Source: Massospora cicadina
Taxonomy: Eukaryota > Entomophthoromycota > Entomophthoromycetes > Entomophthorales > Entomophthoraceae
Assembly (NCBI GenBank): GCA_022478985.1
Contig: JAKSZP010009246.1
Location: 1-64,000, forward strand
Reading direction: 5' to 3'
DNA length: 64,000 bases
A model generated the notes under the pieces. It saw only the letters and a list, made by a program, of their open reading frames with translations. It was not told where the DNA came from and did no database searches. This document shows positions 10,945-22,141 of the stretch, piece by piece (position 1 is the first letter of the stretch; every line of letters starts with the position of its first letter). The position numbers and the translations under genes are program-made.

Positions 10945-12357
10945 TGTAAGTCCAAGGGAGCGCCCCCTCCGCTTGGACTATTTGGCGTTCCATTTCCCAT
11001 TCAAAAAAGGTCTGAGAAGGCCACCTGACCCTCTTGTCTCCTAGGGCAACTTCGACCATGTGGTGGACAAGCAGTGGGTAACAGCTTACCCTTTAAGGAC
11101 CCCGTCACCTGTCCTAGTATTAACTTCAGAAAAAGTGGTACTAAGAATCAAGGGAATGCGTGTCAAACTATCAAAAAATTTGAAATCACATGGGTGAAAG
11201 GGTAAAATGTGTCTGACGGCGATGAGCCTTTGGATTAAGACCAATAGGACCAAACCATTGGAAATAAAGCCCAACAGCTGTAGACTTTTGGCGAATAAAG
11301 TGTACAGTGTCAAATAATTGATAAATTTGCCAAAGGCATTGGGCCATTGGTAAAAGTTGCTACCAGTTCTGAACCATCATTGAAAAAGTCAAAATCTTCA
11401 TCTGACAAATCTTTCTTGGTCAAAAAGATGCTGGAGCAATTAGGTGCAGGTAGATTGGGTGCCCTGAACCCATTCTCGACCTCTTGGGACTGCCCCTACA
11501 TGGGGTGGCCTTGGGAGATTCCCATTGGCCATTGGGTGAGATGTCATCGCTCAAATCATTGAAACCATGGTAAAACCACAATTTGGGCGTTCTTGGACAA
11601 ACTGACAACGACTCAGCTCGCTGCCAATACTTTTGAAGTAAGTTCCAAAATAAGTTTTTTCCCCACACACTCGAAGTTTGCCAGGTTAGAACAAATCTTG
11701 AGGGCACCAATCCCGCGCTTTCCTAAGCTATTCCCTAATCTATTAGCTATTTAAGCATTAATAACACACTGAGAAAATTGATGGTCAATTCTTTTTTTAA
11801 ATCTATCAAAAATCTTACTGCGCTACAATTTAATTTGATTGAGTTCAAAATTTTCTTTGCTGAACCCCCACATCTGCAATGTGGCCTCTTGGGCCTCATA
11901 TTGACTGGACTATCCCGTTATGTTATTAACTTTTATTCCAATTGCAGTCAATTGAGCCTATCATGTAAAGAGCTTTGTGGTACTTTTCTCAGTCACCGAG
12001 GCAATCTTCCAGCAGGATCTTAGCTTTATGTGGACTAAACTGTCTCCACTCAGGCATAAATCCACACCATTGCCAATGTTGCCGTACCCAGTTCCCCCAT
12101 GGGGAAAAACAAACCACCCAACCTGATCTTAAAACTTCCTACGCCCAGGCCCATTGGCCCTGGGGCTGCAACAGCCTGATTCCTTGCCAGGTTATTTTTT
12201 ACACTTGCGGCCTGTTGGTATTCAGTTGTTACTTATCTCTTAGCCCATTTAAACATCATTTGAGCGTCAATGCCCCTGGCAATCTGGCTTGCCTTTTGGG
12301 TGCTTCTTCATCCCAACTGGTAGGCCAGTATATACTTTATCTGCTGCTTTCCTGACA
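10945..12357 (+). repeat. 5' LTR of element C (1413 bp)
   Basis: It starts TGTAAGTCCAAGGG and ends TTTCCTGACA. The start matches the C 3' LTR at 24267 (TGTAAGTCCAGGGG). Start and end both match the reverse complement of D (15678-17095), whose CTCCC duplication fixes the LTR length at about 1.4 kb. An open frame conserved among copies lies in its first third (about 11040-11200: GNFDHVVDKQWVTAYPL..SPVLVLT). Confidence 0.88.
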
Positions 12358-13396
12358 TAATTGACAACCATTGTTTCCAGACAATTCCGCCCTCCTCTTT
12401 GAGAAGGGCGCATCAGTGGTCACCATCTACCATATGAATTCACAATTGGTAGCCTGCTTTCTGTTGTTTGTCTGGTTGATCACCAAATTTGTAATCAGAT
12501 CCCAAATGGCTTTGTGGAATTCCTTCATGGTCCTATTAGCCATCACCCTCTACTGTTACCTCATACTGTCCAGAAGTAGTAAATTTGGGTGTTACCTCCA
12601 ACGAGGTTGCAAATTAGGTCCTCAACACCCTATCCAAAATGCATATGTAGTCTGTAATCATACCAAACAGTACCTCTGCATTGACACATTTCACAACAGA
12701 GCATAGCAATTCTGGATGTGGTTGAAGGTGAAGCTTGCCAGTGGGTGTATGGTCTTTTGCATTTTGCCATTTGGGCAGGAGACCCCACCTCACTTGTTGC
12801 CTTAGTGTCAACAGCGTTGAAATCCCATGTGCTGCGTTCTTAACATCTGTTCTGATTATTCTCTATGAATATTAAAGCCATTAGCATGGCATATTTTGTC
12901 TCAGCTTTCCATGAGCAAGCTCCAGCGCTGGATCTCCCAGGGATGTACTTTAAGAATTTTTTTTTGAACTGCGTTGGATTTGGTCTCTGCTCATCATGTA
13001 TATGGTACATCCCTATGAAGACCGTGGATCAGATTTGCAAGGCAGAAAATTCAATTAATGAAGCTCTCCGCCACAGCCCCCATCCTCAAAATGGGAATTT
13101 CATGATTTTATTTGCTTACTTGGCCTTGATTTCTGATCTTGACTTTGAATCAGTATTTGTATCGGTTCCAGGAAATGACGCCGCCCCCACACCTGAGCTG
13201 GTTTGCTCCAGCCCACCTGTCTTTAATTCAACCTAAGACTAAGATTGAAAAGAAAGTGATCCAACCTCTTGTTTGCCCCAGTTTTGCTCCTTTAAAGAAA
13301 CCTGCTCTTCACCCTGATTTGGTTGCAATCTCTTCAGTTTCAGTGGAATTGACCGCATCCACCAATAAACAGAATAACGCCTACTTTTTATTATGA
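12358..13396 (+). pseudogene. Element C leader and Gag remnant
   Basis: The leader starts TAATTGACAACC right after the LTR, with no TGG primer site. A capsid-like segment can be read near 12705-12840 (AILDVVEGEACQWVYGLL.., then DPTSLVALVSTALKSHV). Pro-rich linker sequence at 13139-13396 leads into the protease. The stretch carries many frame changes and stops. Assignment to Gag rests mainly on position between LTR and protease. Confidence 0.6.
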
Positions 13397-13620
13397 ATGA
13401 AGGTTAGCAACAGGTCACATCAGGTGTCCTTTGAGGCCTTGGATGACACTGGAGCAGAAGGCAACTTCATGAGTCTGGAGTTGGCTCAGCAGCTTGGTCT
13501 AGACTTAAATGTGGGGCCAGTGGTGTTGGTTGCCTCATTATCCTCCCAGCATTTTACAAAGTACGGCGTCCAGTACCTTTCTCAGTTCACCAGTTTAGTT
13601 TTTGCAATCGCTTCTCAGTA
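13397..13620 (+). pseudogene. Element C aspartic protease
   Basis: The motif ALDDTGAEGNFMSLELAQQLGL (about 13433-13500) is the retropepsin active site DTGA followed by the usual helix. About 74 residues are open before a stop at 13619. The flap region is not clear. Confidence 0.8.
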
Positions 13621-13799
13621 ATGCTAAACCTTATGTTCCCAGTATTCTGGGTGTGGGTCGGTGGCGTTAGCAGCTTGAGAGCATCCATCTGGAATCTAAT
13701 ATGTTGTCATTTTCCAATGGTCAAGTGGAGGGCGAGTTCCCATTGCTGGACACCCTCAATAAAGCTTGAAGCCATGGATCTGTTACAACCTTCGTTTCT

Positions 13800-14500
13800 C
13801 CCATAGGTCTTCCACCAGATTTTCACGCATCATTGATGAGCTACCAGAGCATTTTTGACTCCAAAAGGCTGACCGCCTTCCCCTGATACATATTTTTTGA
13901 ATTATCAGACAACGGTAGAGGTAGTAAAAATAAACTTCCCACTGTACCTGCATATGGTGGAGGAGGATGTTCTTGATGCATGGCTTGAGGATATGCATAA
14001 GAAGGGTTGGTTATTCAAAGAGAAATCCCCTGTTGCCTCTCCCATTGTCTTTGCTAAAAGGCAGATGCTTCCCCTCGTCCATGCGTGGATTACAGCCACC
14101 TCAACAAAATCACAGTCTACAATCCTTACCCACTGACATTGGAACAAACAATTGGCCAAGCAATTGCAAAATTGCAAGTTTTTTCAAAACTCAAATTGGT
14201 TGACAAATTTGATCAACTTTGGGTGGTAGAAGGTCAGGAATGGCTTACCGCTATCCAGACCAGATGAGATTTTTCCAATTTCGTGTGATGCCTTTTGGAA
14301 TAAAGAATGCGCCCTCAACGTTTTCAAAGGATGATCTATAGTGTGCTAGGTAATCTCCAGTTCACCTGCGCGGTCATATATATTGATGCTATACTGGTAC
14401 ATTCTCCCAACCCAAACAACGTGCAAAAGACTTGGAGGCGGTAGTGGATGTCCTGCATATTGCTGGGTTGTTTTTCAAGCCTTCAAATGCAAATTTTATT
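13800..14500 (+). pseudogene. Element C reverse transcriptase, catalytic box mutated
   Basis: The RT entry (FPLYLHMVEEDVLDAWLEDMHKKGWLF-like, then SPVASPIVFAKR) is at about 13935-14060. A frame change leads to VDYSHLNKITVYNPYPL (about 14080-14130), then LVDKFDQL, and the RVMPFGIKNAPSTFSK segment at about 14282-14330. The catalytic box at 14379-14390 reads YIDA instead of YxDD; the second aspartate is essential for polymerisation, so this copy is catalytically dead. Several frameshifts. Confidence 0.85.
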
Positions 14501-15090
14501 AGGAAGAAGACGCCTTTTTAGGTAATCTCATCTTGAAATATGGGTACATCATTTCGCCTAGCAAACTGGATGCCATCTGCAAGTGGCTGACTCCAACAAC
14601 CCAGAAGCAATTGAAAAGCTTCTTGGTCACCATAATCTTCCTGAAGAAATTCTCTCCTGAACTCTCACAGTTGGCTGCACCACCGCATCTGCTCACAGGC
14701 AAAAAACGTACCTTTTTGCTGAACGCCTGAGTTCCAGAAGGTATTCAATTCAATCAAGGAGGTGTTCTTGTCGCCTCACATCCTTAATCACGTGGACCCT
14801 TCCTAACCCTATATTGTAGCATGTGATGCGTCTTTCACCGCAGTAGGGGCTATCTTACTCCAAGAGCACAATAGGTTGGAACACCCAGTTGCTTACTTTT
14901 CCGCAAGTTTTCTTCCACTTAGAAATCCTGGGACATCTATGACAAGGAGTTGGCAGCTGCGGCGTGGGCCTTGACCTATTGGCGGTACCTCTTGCAGGGC
15001 ACTCAGCACAAGTTAACTGTGCATATAGACCTCCAAGCTTTTCTCTGTTTCTGCAAGGCACAGAAGTTGGCACACCGGCAGGTTTGAACC
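14501..15090 (+). pseudogene. Element C connection and RNase H
   Basis: The connection YIISPSKLDAICKWLTP..LKSFLVTIIFLKKFSPEL (14533-14680) is followed by the RNase H start VACDASFTAVGAILLQEH (about 14818-14875), with the first catalytic Asp present. YDKELAAAAWALTYWRYLLQG-like sequence follows (about 14940-15000). At least two stops and a frameshift. Confidence 0.82.
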
Positions 15091-15583
15091 TATCAGTACT
15101 TGTGCAGATTTAACTTTAAATACGAATTTGTGAAGGAAGCATTGATTGTCCTTCCCAATTTTCTAAGCTGCAAACTCACACTTTGCCCAGCTGATTCTGA
15201 GGAGGTAATTCTTGTCATGGTCATTCCCCCAACTCAAATACTAGCTATTATTCATCCCGTGGTTTCAGTAGCAGACCTAGATCCAGACGCGCCTTTGGTT
15301 TCATGAGTTTTAGCAGCGCAGATGTCTTGTGTGGTTGGGTGGAACTTTTGGAGTGTCTTTCCCTCCCAAGCTCATATATTCCTTCAAAACTCCGGCCAAG
15401 GGACTCATCCAGTTAAGGTCGTGGTTGTGGGTTCCTGCTCTCCTCTGAGCTGAAGTCATTCAAGCTCATCATAATCCCCTGGCAGTCAATCACCTGGGGA
15501 ACAAGAAATGCATCAATTTAGCAAAGCATACCTTTAACTGGCCAGGCTTAGTTGAAGGATGTTCTGGCATTAATCACTGACTG
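15091..15583 (+). pseudogene. Element C integrase N-terminal part, broken by element B
   Basis: After the RNase H/integrase linker, about 15485-15583 reads NHLGNKKCINLAKHTFNWPGL and then KDVLALITDC. This is the end of the HHCC zinc finger, with the first Cys of the CxxC pair. The frame stops at the B insertion. The missing continuation (..TCAQDKSDW) begins at about 23050. Confidence 0.78.
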
Positions 15584-15677
15584 TGTCATGGCTTGATGAT
15601 GACATAATTATGGGGACCAACAGAAAGGACAAAACTGCATGTCAGGGGGCAAAAAAGGTGAAGTTGGCAGGCCTCCC
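15584..15677 (+). repeat. 5' LTR of element B, first part
   Basis: TGTCATGGCTTGATGATGAC starts the LTR, matching 22142 onward. It runs to ..GGCCTCCC, where D is inserted; CTCCC (15673-15677) is the left copy of D's target duplication. Confidence 0.88.
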
Positions 15678-17095
15678 TGTCATGGAAACGGCAGAAGAAG
15701 TTTAGACCGGCCTGCCAGTCAGGATGCGTAAGCACCCAAAATCAAGCCAGAATGCCAGAGGCATTGCGACCAAATGATGTTGTATGGAGCCAGGCATTGG
15801 GAAATGATAATTTGTTGGTGTAGGACAATAGTGAATATCATCCTGAGAATGAAACAAATTGAGGCTGCCCCAGACCCTGGAGGTCTTGCTGCAGGGGCGG
15901 GACCACAGATATGGTTTCAACAAGTTTACCAGTATACGGGGTTGATTTCGGCTGGGGAGACAAGGGGGCGGACCCTTGCTTTATGATGGTGGATATAAGG
16001 CCACAAAATCCCAGTATATTGTTGACAAAAGTTCATAACGACATGGCTAAACTGCCAGAAGTTTTTAGCTCGCTGAATCCATTCTATGACGTTGGGGGCC
16101 ATAGTGTCCATGAGTACCAGTAGAGCCCATCCAGTATATGGACTGACGGGCCATCAGGAATGTGGCTAGAAGGAAATCAAGAAAGTCAAAATTGATTAGT
16201 TTTTGGAGGCAAATTTTTATTGCAAAGGAAAGTGAAGAAAATCGACCAACAATTTTTTCAGTGCAATGCAACTAATTAAATAGTGGTCAATTGATGTGGG
16301 GACAAGCCAGGATTGAGACCCTCAAATTTGACCTAACTGGCGAATTTTTTGGGAATGGGGCGGATAAGTTCACTGGGAACTGACATCAAAGAATTTGGAA
16401 GCAGGCCGAGTTGCTGTCAGTTTGACCTCAAATGTCTGAACTGAGGCTTAGTACGTTTCCAATGGTTGGTGCAGCAGAGTTTAGCCTGATGAGCAGCGGG
16501 AATCCCCCGTGGTCACCCCACATAGGGCAGTCCCATTTGGTTGGGAATGGGTTCAGGACGCCCAACCTGCCCATGTCCAGTCACTGGGATGTTTGTTTAG
16601 TCAAAAGCATTACATCAACCACAACGCCCAATTTGTTGGAAGGGAGCTTTGAACCCTCGTCAATGGTGTCCAATGCTATTTCCTGCCCATTGTGGATGAT
16701 CCCCGATAATTTTGGGAGGGGGTTGATTTTTTTCAATCATAGTGTTGGCCAAATCGAAACTGTCAGCGATTTTGGCTGATAAATCAGTCTTCGTCCCTTT
16801 CTGACTACATGGAATCCAAACTTTGGGCTGACTCCCACTCAATTTTGGGACAATCAAATTCATTTCAGTGATCTCATAGCAGATTTCCCTGATTAACTGT
16901 AATAGTTCTGCCAAGGTGAATGTGGGCACTGGGGGAGGGATCCAAAGTGGAAGGGCTGTTACCCAGAGCTTGTCTATCACGTGGGCGAGGTCACCCTGGG
17001 TAACAAGGGGTACAGCCATCCTCTTCAATACCTTCTTACTTGGGAGTGGGAAAAGGGCCTGATCAACAGCCAGGGGACATTCCCCAGGACTTACA
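15678..17095 (-). repeat. D: solo LTR of the C family, nested in B's 5' LTR
   Basis: D is 1418 bp, begins TGTCATGG and ends CTTACA on the plus strand, and is flanked by the exact 5-bp duplication CTCCC (15673-15677, 17096-17100). Its reverse complement starts TGTAAGTCC and ends CCATGACA. It aligns with the C LTRs at 10945 and 24267 in order. With no internal coding part it is a solo LTR, formed by recombination between the two LTRs of a full copy. It is younger than B, which is younger than C. Confidence 0.9.
16660..17019 (-). CDS. Open reading frame inside C-family LTR (unknown protein)
   Basis: About 119 codons are open from an in-frame Met (KVLKRM, then AVPLVTQGDLAHVIDK) to a stop, within solo LTR D. 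The sequence QGDLAHVIDKLWVTALPL..PPPVPTFTLAELLQ has clear counterparts in the other two C-type LTRs: 11040-11200 (QGNFDHVVDKQWVTAYPL..SPVLVLT) and 24362-24470 (QGDLAHVVDKRWVTAY, 1-nt deletion, then PPPVLVLTLDEL). No motif was recognised. It may be a real LTR-encoded protein, captured coding sequence or chance; the retained frame in three diverged copies favours past constraint. Confidence 0.4.
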   Translation of the reverse strand: MAVPLVTQGDLAHVIDKLWVTALPLWIPPPVPTFTLAELLQLIREICYEITEMNLIVPKLSGSQPKVWIPCSQKGTKTDLSAKIADSFDLANTMIEKNQPPPKIIGDHPQWAGNSIGHH

Positions 17096-17100
17096 CTCCC

Positions 17101-17903
17101 TGCCCTTAAGCATACCCTGGACCAACGCTGGGTTAAGGCCAAATATGCCCAGGTTGGTCCTAGGAATGTGCGTGATGCTTGTCCTGGCATTACAGTTAGG
17201 GTGTTAAAACGCACCAGCTACGTTCTAAAAAATATTGGTTCAATCAGTTTGTTCAGATAAAGGGTTTCAAAACCCATTCAGTTTTTCAAAAATTCAAATC
17301 AGGTTGGCCTTGCCTTCAATCAATAACTTGAGTTCAGTTGATCTCTAGCTATAGTACCCTGGCCAGTAGAAGCGTGCAATTATTGGTACACCTGGGCTTA
17401 GAACCACTTCCACCAATCAATGATTCCCCCGCAATTGTTTATGACTCTCAAGATCAATTTTCCCCATTGGTTGACTTCGCTCCTATTAAAAATCCCCCAT
17501 TATCTTTACATTTTTTTAAAAAATTGTGCCTTGGGCGAACCTGTGTGCGGACCTCCTTGAGGAGGTCTTCAACAACGTTTATCTCTTTGTTTTACCAAAT
17601 ATCTACCAAATTTGGTTCAACATTGGTAGCCCTGGTCCCCTCCAGACTGAGACACCCAAGCCTTCCTGCACAGATCCCCACTTGTCAACGGATTCCCCTT
17701 TATGGTCAAACCATGTTTTGTGGTTTTTTAGTTGTTTACTACTATATCCGGCGTTGTACTACCTTACACATGGTCCCCTCTATTCTGGCATCCTCAGCGG
17801 TGCCCTGTTCACCATCTTGATAATAACTAGTTCCCTGATGGTTTAGCGGTGGGTCCCACACCACCTCTCTGGGAGTGGGAGAGTTACAGACACTCTATTT
17901 ACA
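17101..17903 (+). repeat. 5' LTR of element B, second part
   Basis: It resumes at TGCCCTTAAGCATA after D and aligns with 22238-23042. The inverted repeat near the presumed start site is present in weaker form (the ATTGGTTGAC arm at about 17466-17475), with a TATTAAAAA stretch just after it. It ends CTATTTACA at 17903. Confidence 0.88.
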
Positions 17904-18558
17904 TTAGTTGACCAACCACTTTTATTTGCGTGCAATAAAATTATCCATGTGGGGCTTTTTCTGTGTGCTAATTAGTGTGCCGCCTTTTTGTCATGGCCTC
18001 AACTGGGGATCACCACCGTTATCTCATTTGGCCAATGGTGGGGGAGTCTCAGCATTATTCTCTCTACCTCTAACCAGGAATTGTAAACCCTTCTTGCTCG
18101 TACATGGTGGATACAGATGCTTTTTTAATCTGGGACTCGTGAATCCCCAACTTTCCACCAAAATTCACAAAAATGACATAATAAAAATAATTTTTCTCAG
18201 CACCACGTTCAGATGGTGCAGGAAGGATATCAACAAAGGGCCTGGTGGTGAAGGCCCTGGATAACGATGCACAACCCATCTCTGAAAAGGGTAGGGATCA
18301 TTCTCAGCGCAAAACGCGTTCTATAACGCTGATTCCTTATATAAAAACGAACCAAATATCTTCTCTTATGGCTCTGATATGGAACCCATTTCAGTATACT
18401 AAATTACCCCAGAGAACCCGTGCTTGACTTCTACCATGATCTGCAGAACATAGGCGGTGAAGAATGAGTTACTTTTACAATATAAAAACGTTTATGAAAC
18501 TGATGAAGATATGGTGGTTATGTGACCATAGTAGTGAAAGTGCAACTATATCTCGCCA
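17904..18558 (+). pseudogene. Element B leader and truncated gag
   Basis: The leader starts TTAGTTGACCAACC. The gag C-terminal reading starts at about 18240 (VKALDNDAQ..) and runs to the protease. It is equivalent to E's 29098-29500 (MALDNDVLQTL..). The capsid-coding part upstream, present in E, is absent, with the same join as in A (GGCCTGG..). Many stops. Confidence 0.65.
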
Positions 18559-18995
18559 TTGTATGATGCGAAAACGTACCCCAGGGACATGCTTATGCCT
18601 GAAGAAGATTTTCATGGTGAAGTGTTGGCGTCGTCTACTATAAATAAAGACCATTCCGTATATGTTTTGTTAACTGCTACCCTTTCATCCCCTTTAGGAA
18701 AAATCAGCACAATTATTTTGGTGGATACTGGAGCCTCTGAATTTTTTTGACCAAGACCTAGCCGACTACGTTGAGCTTAGTTAATTGCAAGGTGTTATGG
18801 TTAGGGTAGGGGCTTCTCAAGGTATTCCCACACTGAAGGTTCTAGGGTTAGTGGATTATCAAGTGGGCAAGTATCATTTGTCAGACCGTTTTCAAGCAAT
18901 CAAAAACCTTCTGTACCCCATTATTTTGGGAGTAGAGTGGTCGCAAAAGTTTGACGTCAAGACTAATTTGAAAGCAATACCTTGTCCTTAAAATT
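18559..18995 (+). pseudogene. Element B aspartic protease
   Basis: VLLTATLSSPLGKISTIILVDTGAS (about 18664-18738) holds the retropepsin motif. A frameshift follows, then VRVGASQGIPTLKVLG (about 18800-18850) and LGVEWSQKFDVKTNLK (about 18930-18975), as in A and E. Confidence 0.8.
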
Positions 18996-19099
18996 ATAGC
19001 ATGGTCATATATTAGTTGTACCTTTGTCTGAGGCTAATTCTCATGACGATCTGCCCCACTGGCTAATATCCACACACTCAATCTTGCTCCATTACTAAA

Positions 19100-20470
19100 T
19101 CCCTCTCTGGAGGTACCCTTACCTTCCTGTTTGGAGGGGTTGGAGTTTTCGTTTGATGAGGCTTCAGCCGATGTACTATCAGCTCATTCAGAGTTTGATT
19201 GCAAGTTCAAGCTCACCATTGATCTGGTGCATATATCTTCCACAATTTACCCTTTGACCGTATGGGAGGAAGCGGCATTAGATGTGTGGGTTAAGGAGCA
19301 GCTAGCCAAAGGCGCTAATTTTCAGTGTACCTCCCCAGTATGCTCTCCACTTCTCTTTGTGGAGAAAGTTGATGGTACTTTACGCCCATGCATAGATTAT
19401 GGGAACCTAACAATGTCACTGTACCAGATTACATCCCATCCCACTGGAATCACAAATTGCACTCTATGTGGATAAGGTGAAAGTCTTCTCCAAACTAAAT
19501 TGTTTAAACACGTACAATAAGATCCAGATCAAGAAGTGCCAGGAGTGGCTCACCGCATTATGTAACAGAAAAGGGATTTTCCAATTTTGGGTTATGCCCT
19601 TTGAACTTAAAAATGCCTCTGCTATCTATCAACGCCATATTGATGCGTCTTTGGGGATCTGCTGGGGGTATATGCGGTTGCATACATGGATAATATTCTG
19701 GTGTTTTCCCATGATCATGAGTCCCATATGGTATACCTTCGGCAAGTGGTGATGAGGTTAAAGACAGGCAACCTTACGCTGAAAATCAGTAAATGTGAAT
19801 TCTTCAAGTCCCAGGTCACCTTCCCGGGCAACATCATGTTTGACCAAGGACACATGATAACTCCAGACAAGGAGAAGGCAATTTGTGAGTGGCCCACCCC
19901 AACTTTGGCTAAGGAATTGAGGAGTTTTTTGGGGACGTGTATTTTCCTTAAGAAATTCACACCAAATCTTTCTGAAGTGGAAGTGCCCTTGCATAAGGCA
20001 AGTGGAGCTAAAGTGCTCCAGTGGTCCCTCATATGCAGGATGCCTTTCAAGCAGTAAATTGCACTCTGTTGTCCACTTTCATCTTTCGCCATGTAGATTC
20101 CAAAAAGGAGTTCATTATGTATACTGATGCCTCCAGCTTTGCCATAGCAGCTGCCTTATTACAAATAGGTGAAGATGGAATAGATCACCCAGTGGGATAT
20201 TTTTCTTGGAAAATGTCTCTTCCAGAGTTAAATTACGCAGTATATGATAAAGAGTTACTAGCAGTGGTTGAAGCGCTGACTTATTGGCGTCATCACTTGC
20301 GTGGTTTATCCCAACCATTCCACATGGTTACAGATCACCGTGCCTTGTACTACTACGAATCTCATGTCTTGAACCCATGGCAAACCTGCTGCATGAGACC
20401 CTAGCCCAATTTGTGTTCTCCTATGAGTTTACTAAGGCAAGGAGAATGGTTTGGCGAACGCTTTGTGCCA
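19100..20470 (+). pseudogene. Element B reverse transcriptase and RNase H, YMDN active site
   Basis: RT entry ALDVWVKEQLAKGANF is at about 19275-19325, RPCIDYGN at about 19382, and the VMPFELKNASAIYQRHIDA segment at about 19590-19650. The catalytic box at 19683-19694 reads YMDN: the second Asp is Asn, which should abolish polymerase activity. RNase H (YTDASSFAIAAALLQIGEDGIDHPVGYFS) at about 20118-20210 and VTDHRALYYY at about 20328 are well preserved. Several frameshifts. Confidence 0.88.
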
Positions 20471-21810
20471 AAATCCTGCACTAGCTCCCAATCCCAAGAA
20501 GGTAAAGATGCATAATACCCATTTAATTTTTCCATTAGGTAAGATTGTGTCTCAACTTCCCTCTACCTCGGCCCATGGGCCAGCTCTCAATCCTCTGGAA
20601 AATTCAGAGGTTTATAATATGTTCAGAAAGGTAGTCCTTTCACAGCCTTTGTTGGAAGAGTATACTATGGTCCTTGCCATGAGCGCATTCAATCAGGAGG
20701 ACATTACCAGAGGTTACCACATAAAGGATGAGATGGTGTGGTTTCAGGGGCGCCTATTGGTTCCTGCCAGACCAATTCGCCAAGAAATCATCCAGGACCA
20801 TCATGGCATAATCACCGTTGGTCATTCTGGGAAGGTGAAGATCCTGGTGCTAATTCACCAAACTTAAAAATGAAAGGGGCTAGCCGTGCAGGTGGCCAGG
20901 TAATTTAAAGAGTGCCTGAGTTTCAACTAAATGAAACCAAAACACCAGCCACTAGCAGCGTTGTTGGTACCAGTCCAAAATGCTGAAGGGCCTTGTACTT
21001 TTTTATTGATGGTTTTTATTGTGAAATTCCTTGTATCAGATGGCTATGCTGCCATCATGGTAGTGGTGGACCTTTTTACAAAGTCCGCACACTTTATTCC
21101 TTTAAAAAACCACAGTAACCGCGGCTGAGATGGCTAGGCTCTTCATCTCTCATCTGTTTGCTCTTCATGGGGTCCTTTAAGAAATAATTAGCAATCATGG
21201 GCCACAGTTTACCTCTGTCTTTTGATAAGAGTTGTGTAAGATTATTCATATTCGCCCCTGACATTTGATTGCCTATCATCCCCAATCAGATTGTCAGACT
21301 GAACGAGTGAGCCAGTGTTAAAAACAGTTCCTGAAGTTCTACACTGCCGCGGATCATTCAGATTGGAGTTTTCACCTTCCCATGGCCCAGTTTAGCTACA
21401 ACAATACTCAAAATGTGTCTATTTGTTGTTCCACATTCTTGCCAACCATGGGTTTAACCCTGCCTTCAACATGGAGCCCAGTTGTGAATCTAAAGTTAAA
21501 GCGATGATGGACTTTGCTAAGGCTATCAAGAAAGTACACCAGGGGTCTCCACAAATTTGGAGGCGGCAATGCAAGTTTATAAGGAGAACGCCAATGGAAA
21601 GAGACGGGTGGGTCCAGCGTACAAAGAAGAGAATCTCATTATGCTTGATGCTCAAAACAACCCTATCAAGAAGCCATTTAAAAAGCTAGGGTCAAAGAGG
21701 ATTAGCCCTTACCGCGCTATCAGAAAGGTGGGCCACACCTTATACCAATTGGATCTTCCCCCTCGTTACATTTCTTTTCAATCTTTCATGAAAGCAAGCT
21801 AACGTTGTTT
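20471..21810 (+). pseudogene. Element B integrase
   Basis: The linker (20451-20700) leads to the zinc-finger histidines near 20800-20830 (IQDHHGIITVGHSGKVK). The core has GYAAIMVVVDLFTKSAHFI (about 21041-21095) and the YHPQSDCQTERVSQ region with the catalytic Glu (about 21273-21315). The C-terminal barrel (LIMLDAQNNPIKKPFKKLG) is at about 21635-21690. It needs multiple frameshifts and contains stops. Confidence 0.85.
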
Positions 21811-21840
21811 GAAGGCCCCACCAGAGACCTCGGAGGCTTA

Positions 21841-22060
21841 TCTCATGGATGGGGCGCCAGAGTGGGAAGTGGAGAAGATATTATCCTCCCAATGTGTAAA
21901 AAGATGGCTTGAGTACCAGGTATCCTGGAAGGGATTTGATGCAGCGGAAAACAGTTGGGTGCTGGCATGTGATTGTGCACATGCCCAAAACTTGATTGAA
22001 GTTTTCCACAAGCGTTCCCCTCAGGATGCTGGATCTCATTTAAAACAAACTGTTGCCGCT
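21841..22060 (+). pseudogene. Element B chromodomain
   Basis: WEVEKILSS..LEYQVSWKGFDAAENSWVLACDC..AQNLIEVFHK (about 21860-22010) is a nearly complete chromodomain in an open stretch that starts at 21809. It is the best preserved of the four in the window. Confidence 0.9.
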
Positions 22061-22141
22061 ATGAAGTTCGCCCCAGACCGCAAGAACTTTTCCCTGGCAC
22101 AAGCCCCTGGGTGGTGGAGCCTCAAAAGAATGAGAGGGTAA

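Noticed and set aside
10603..11028. 141-codon plus-strand open frame as a candidate host gene
   Set aside because: It runs across the TGTAAG border of the C 5' LTR at 10945, so its end is created by the insertion; the upstream part has no recognised domain.
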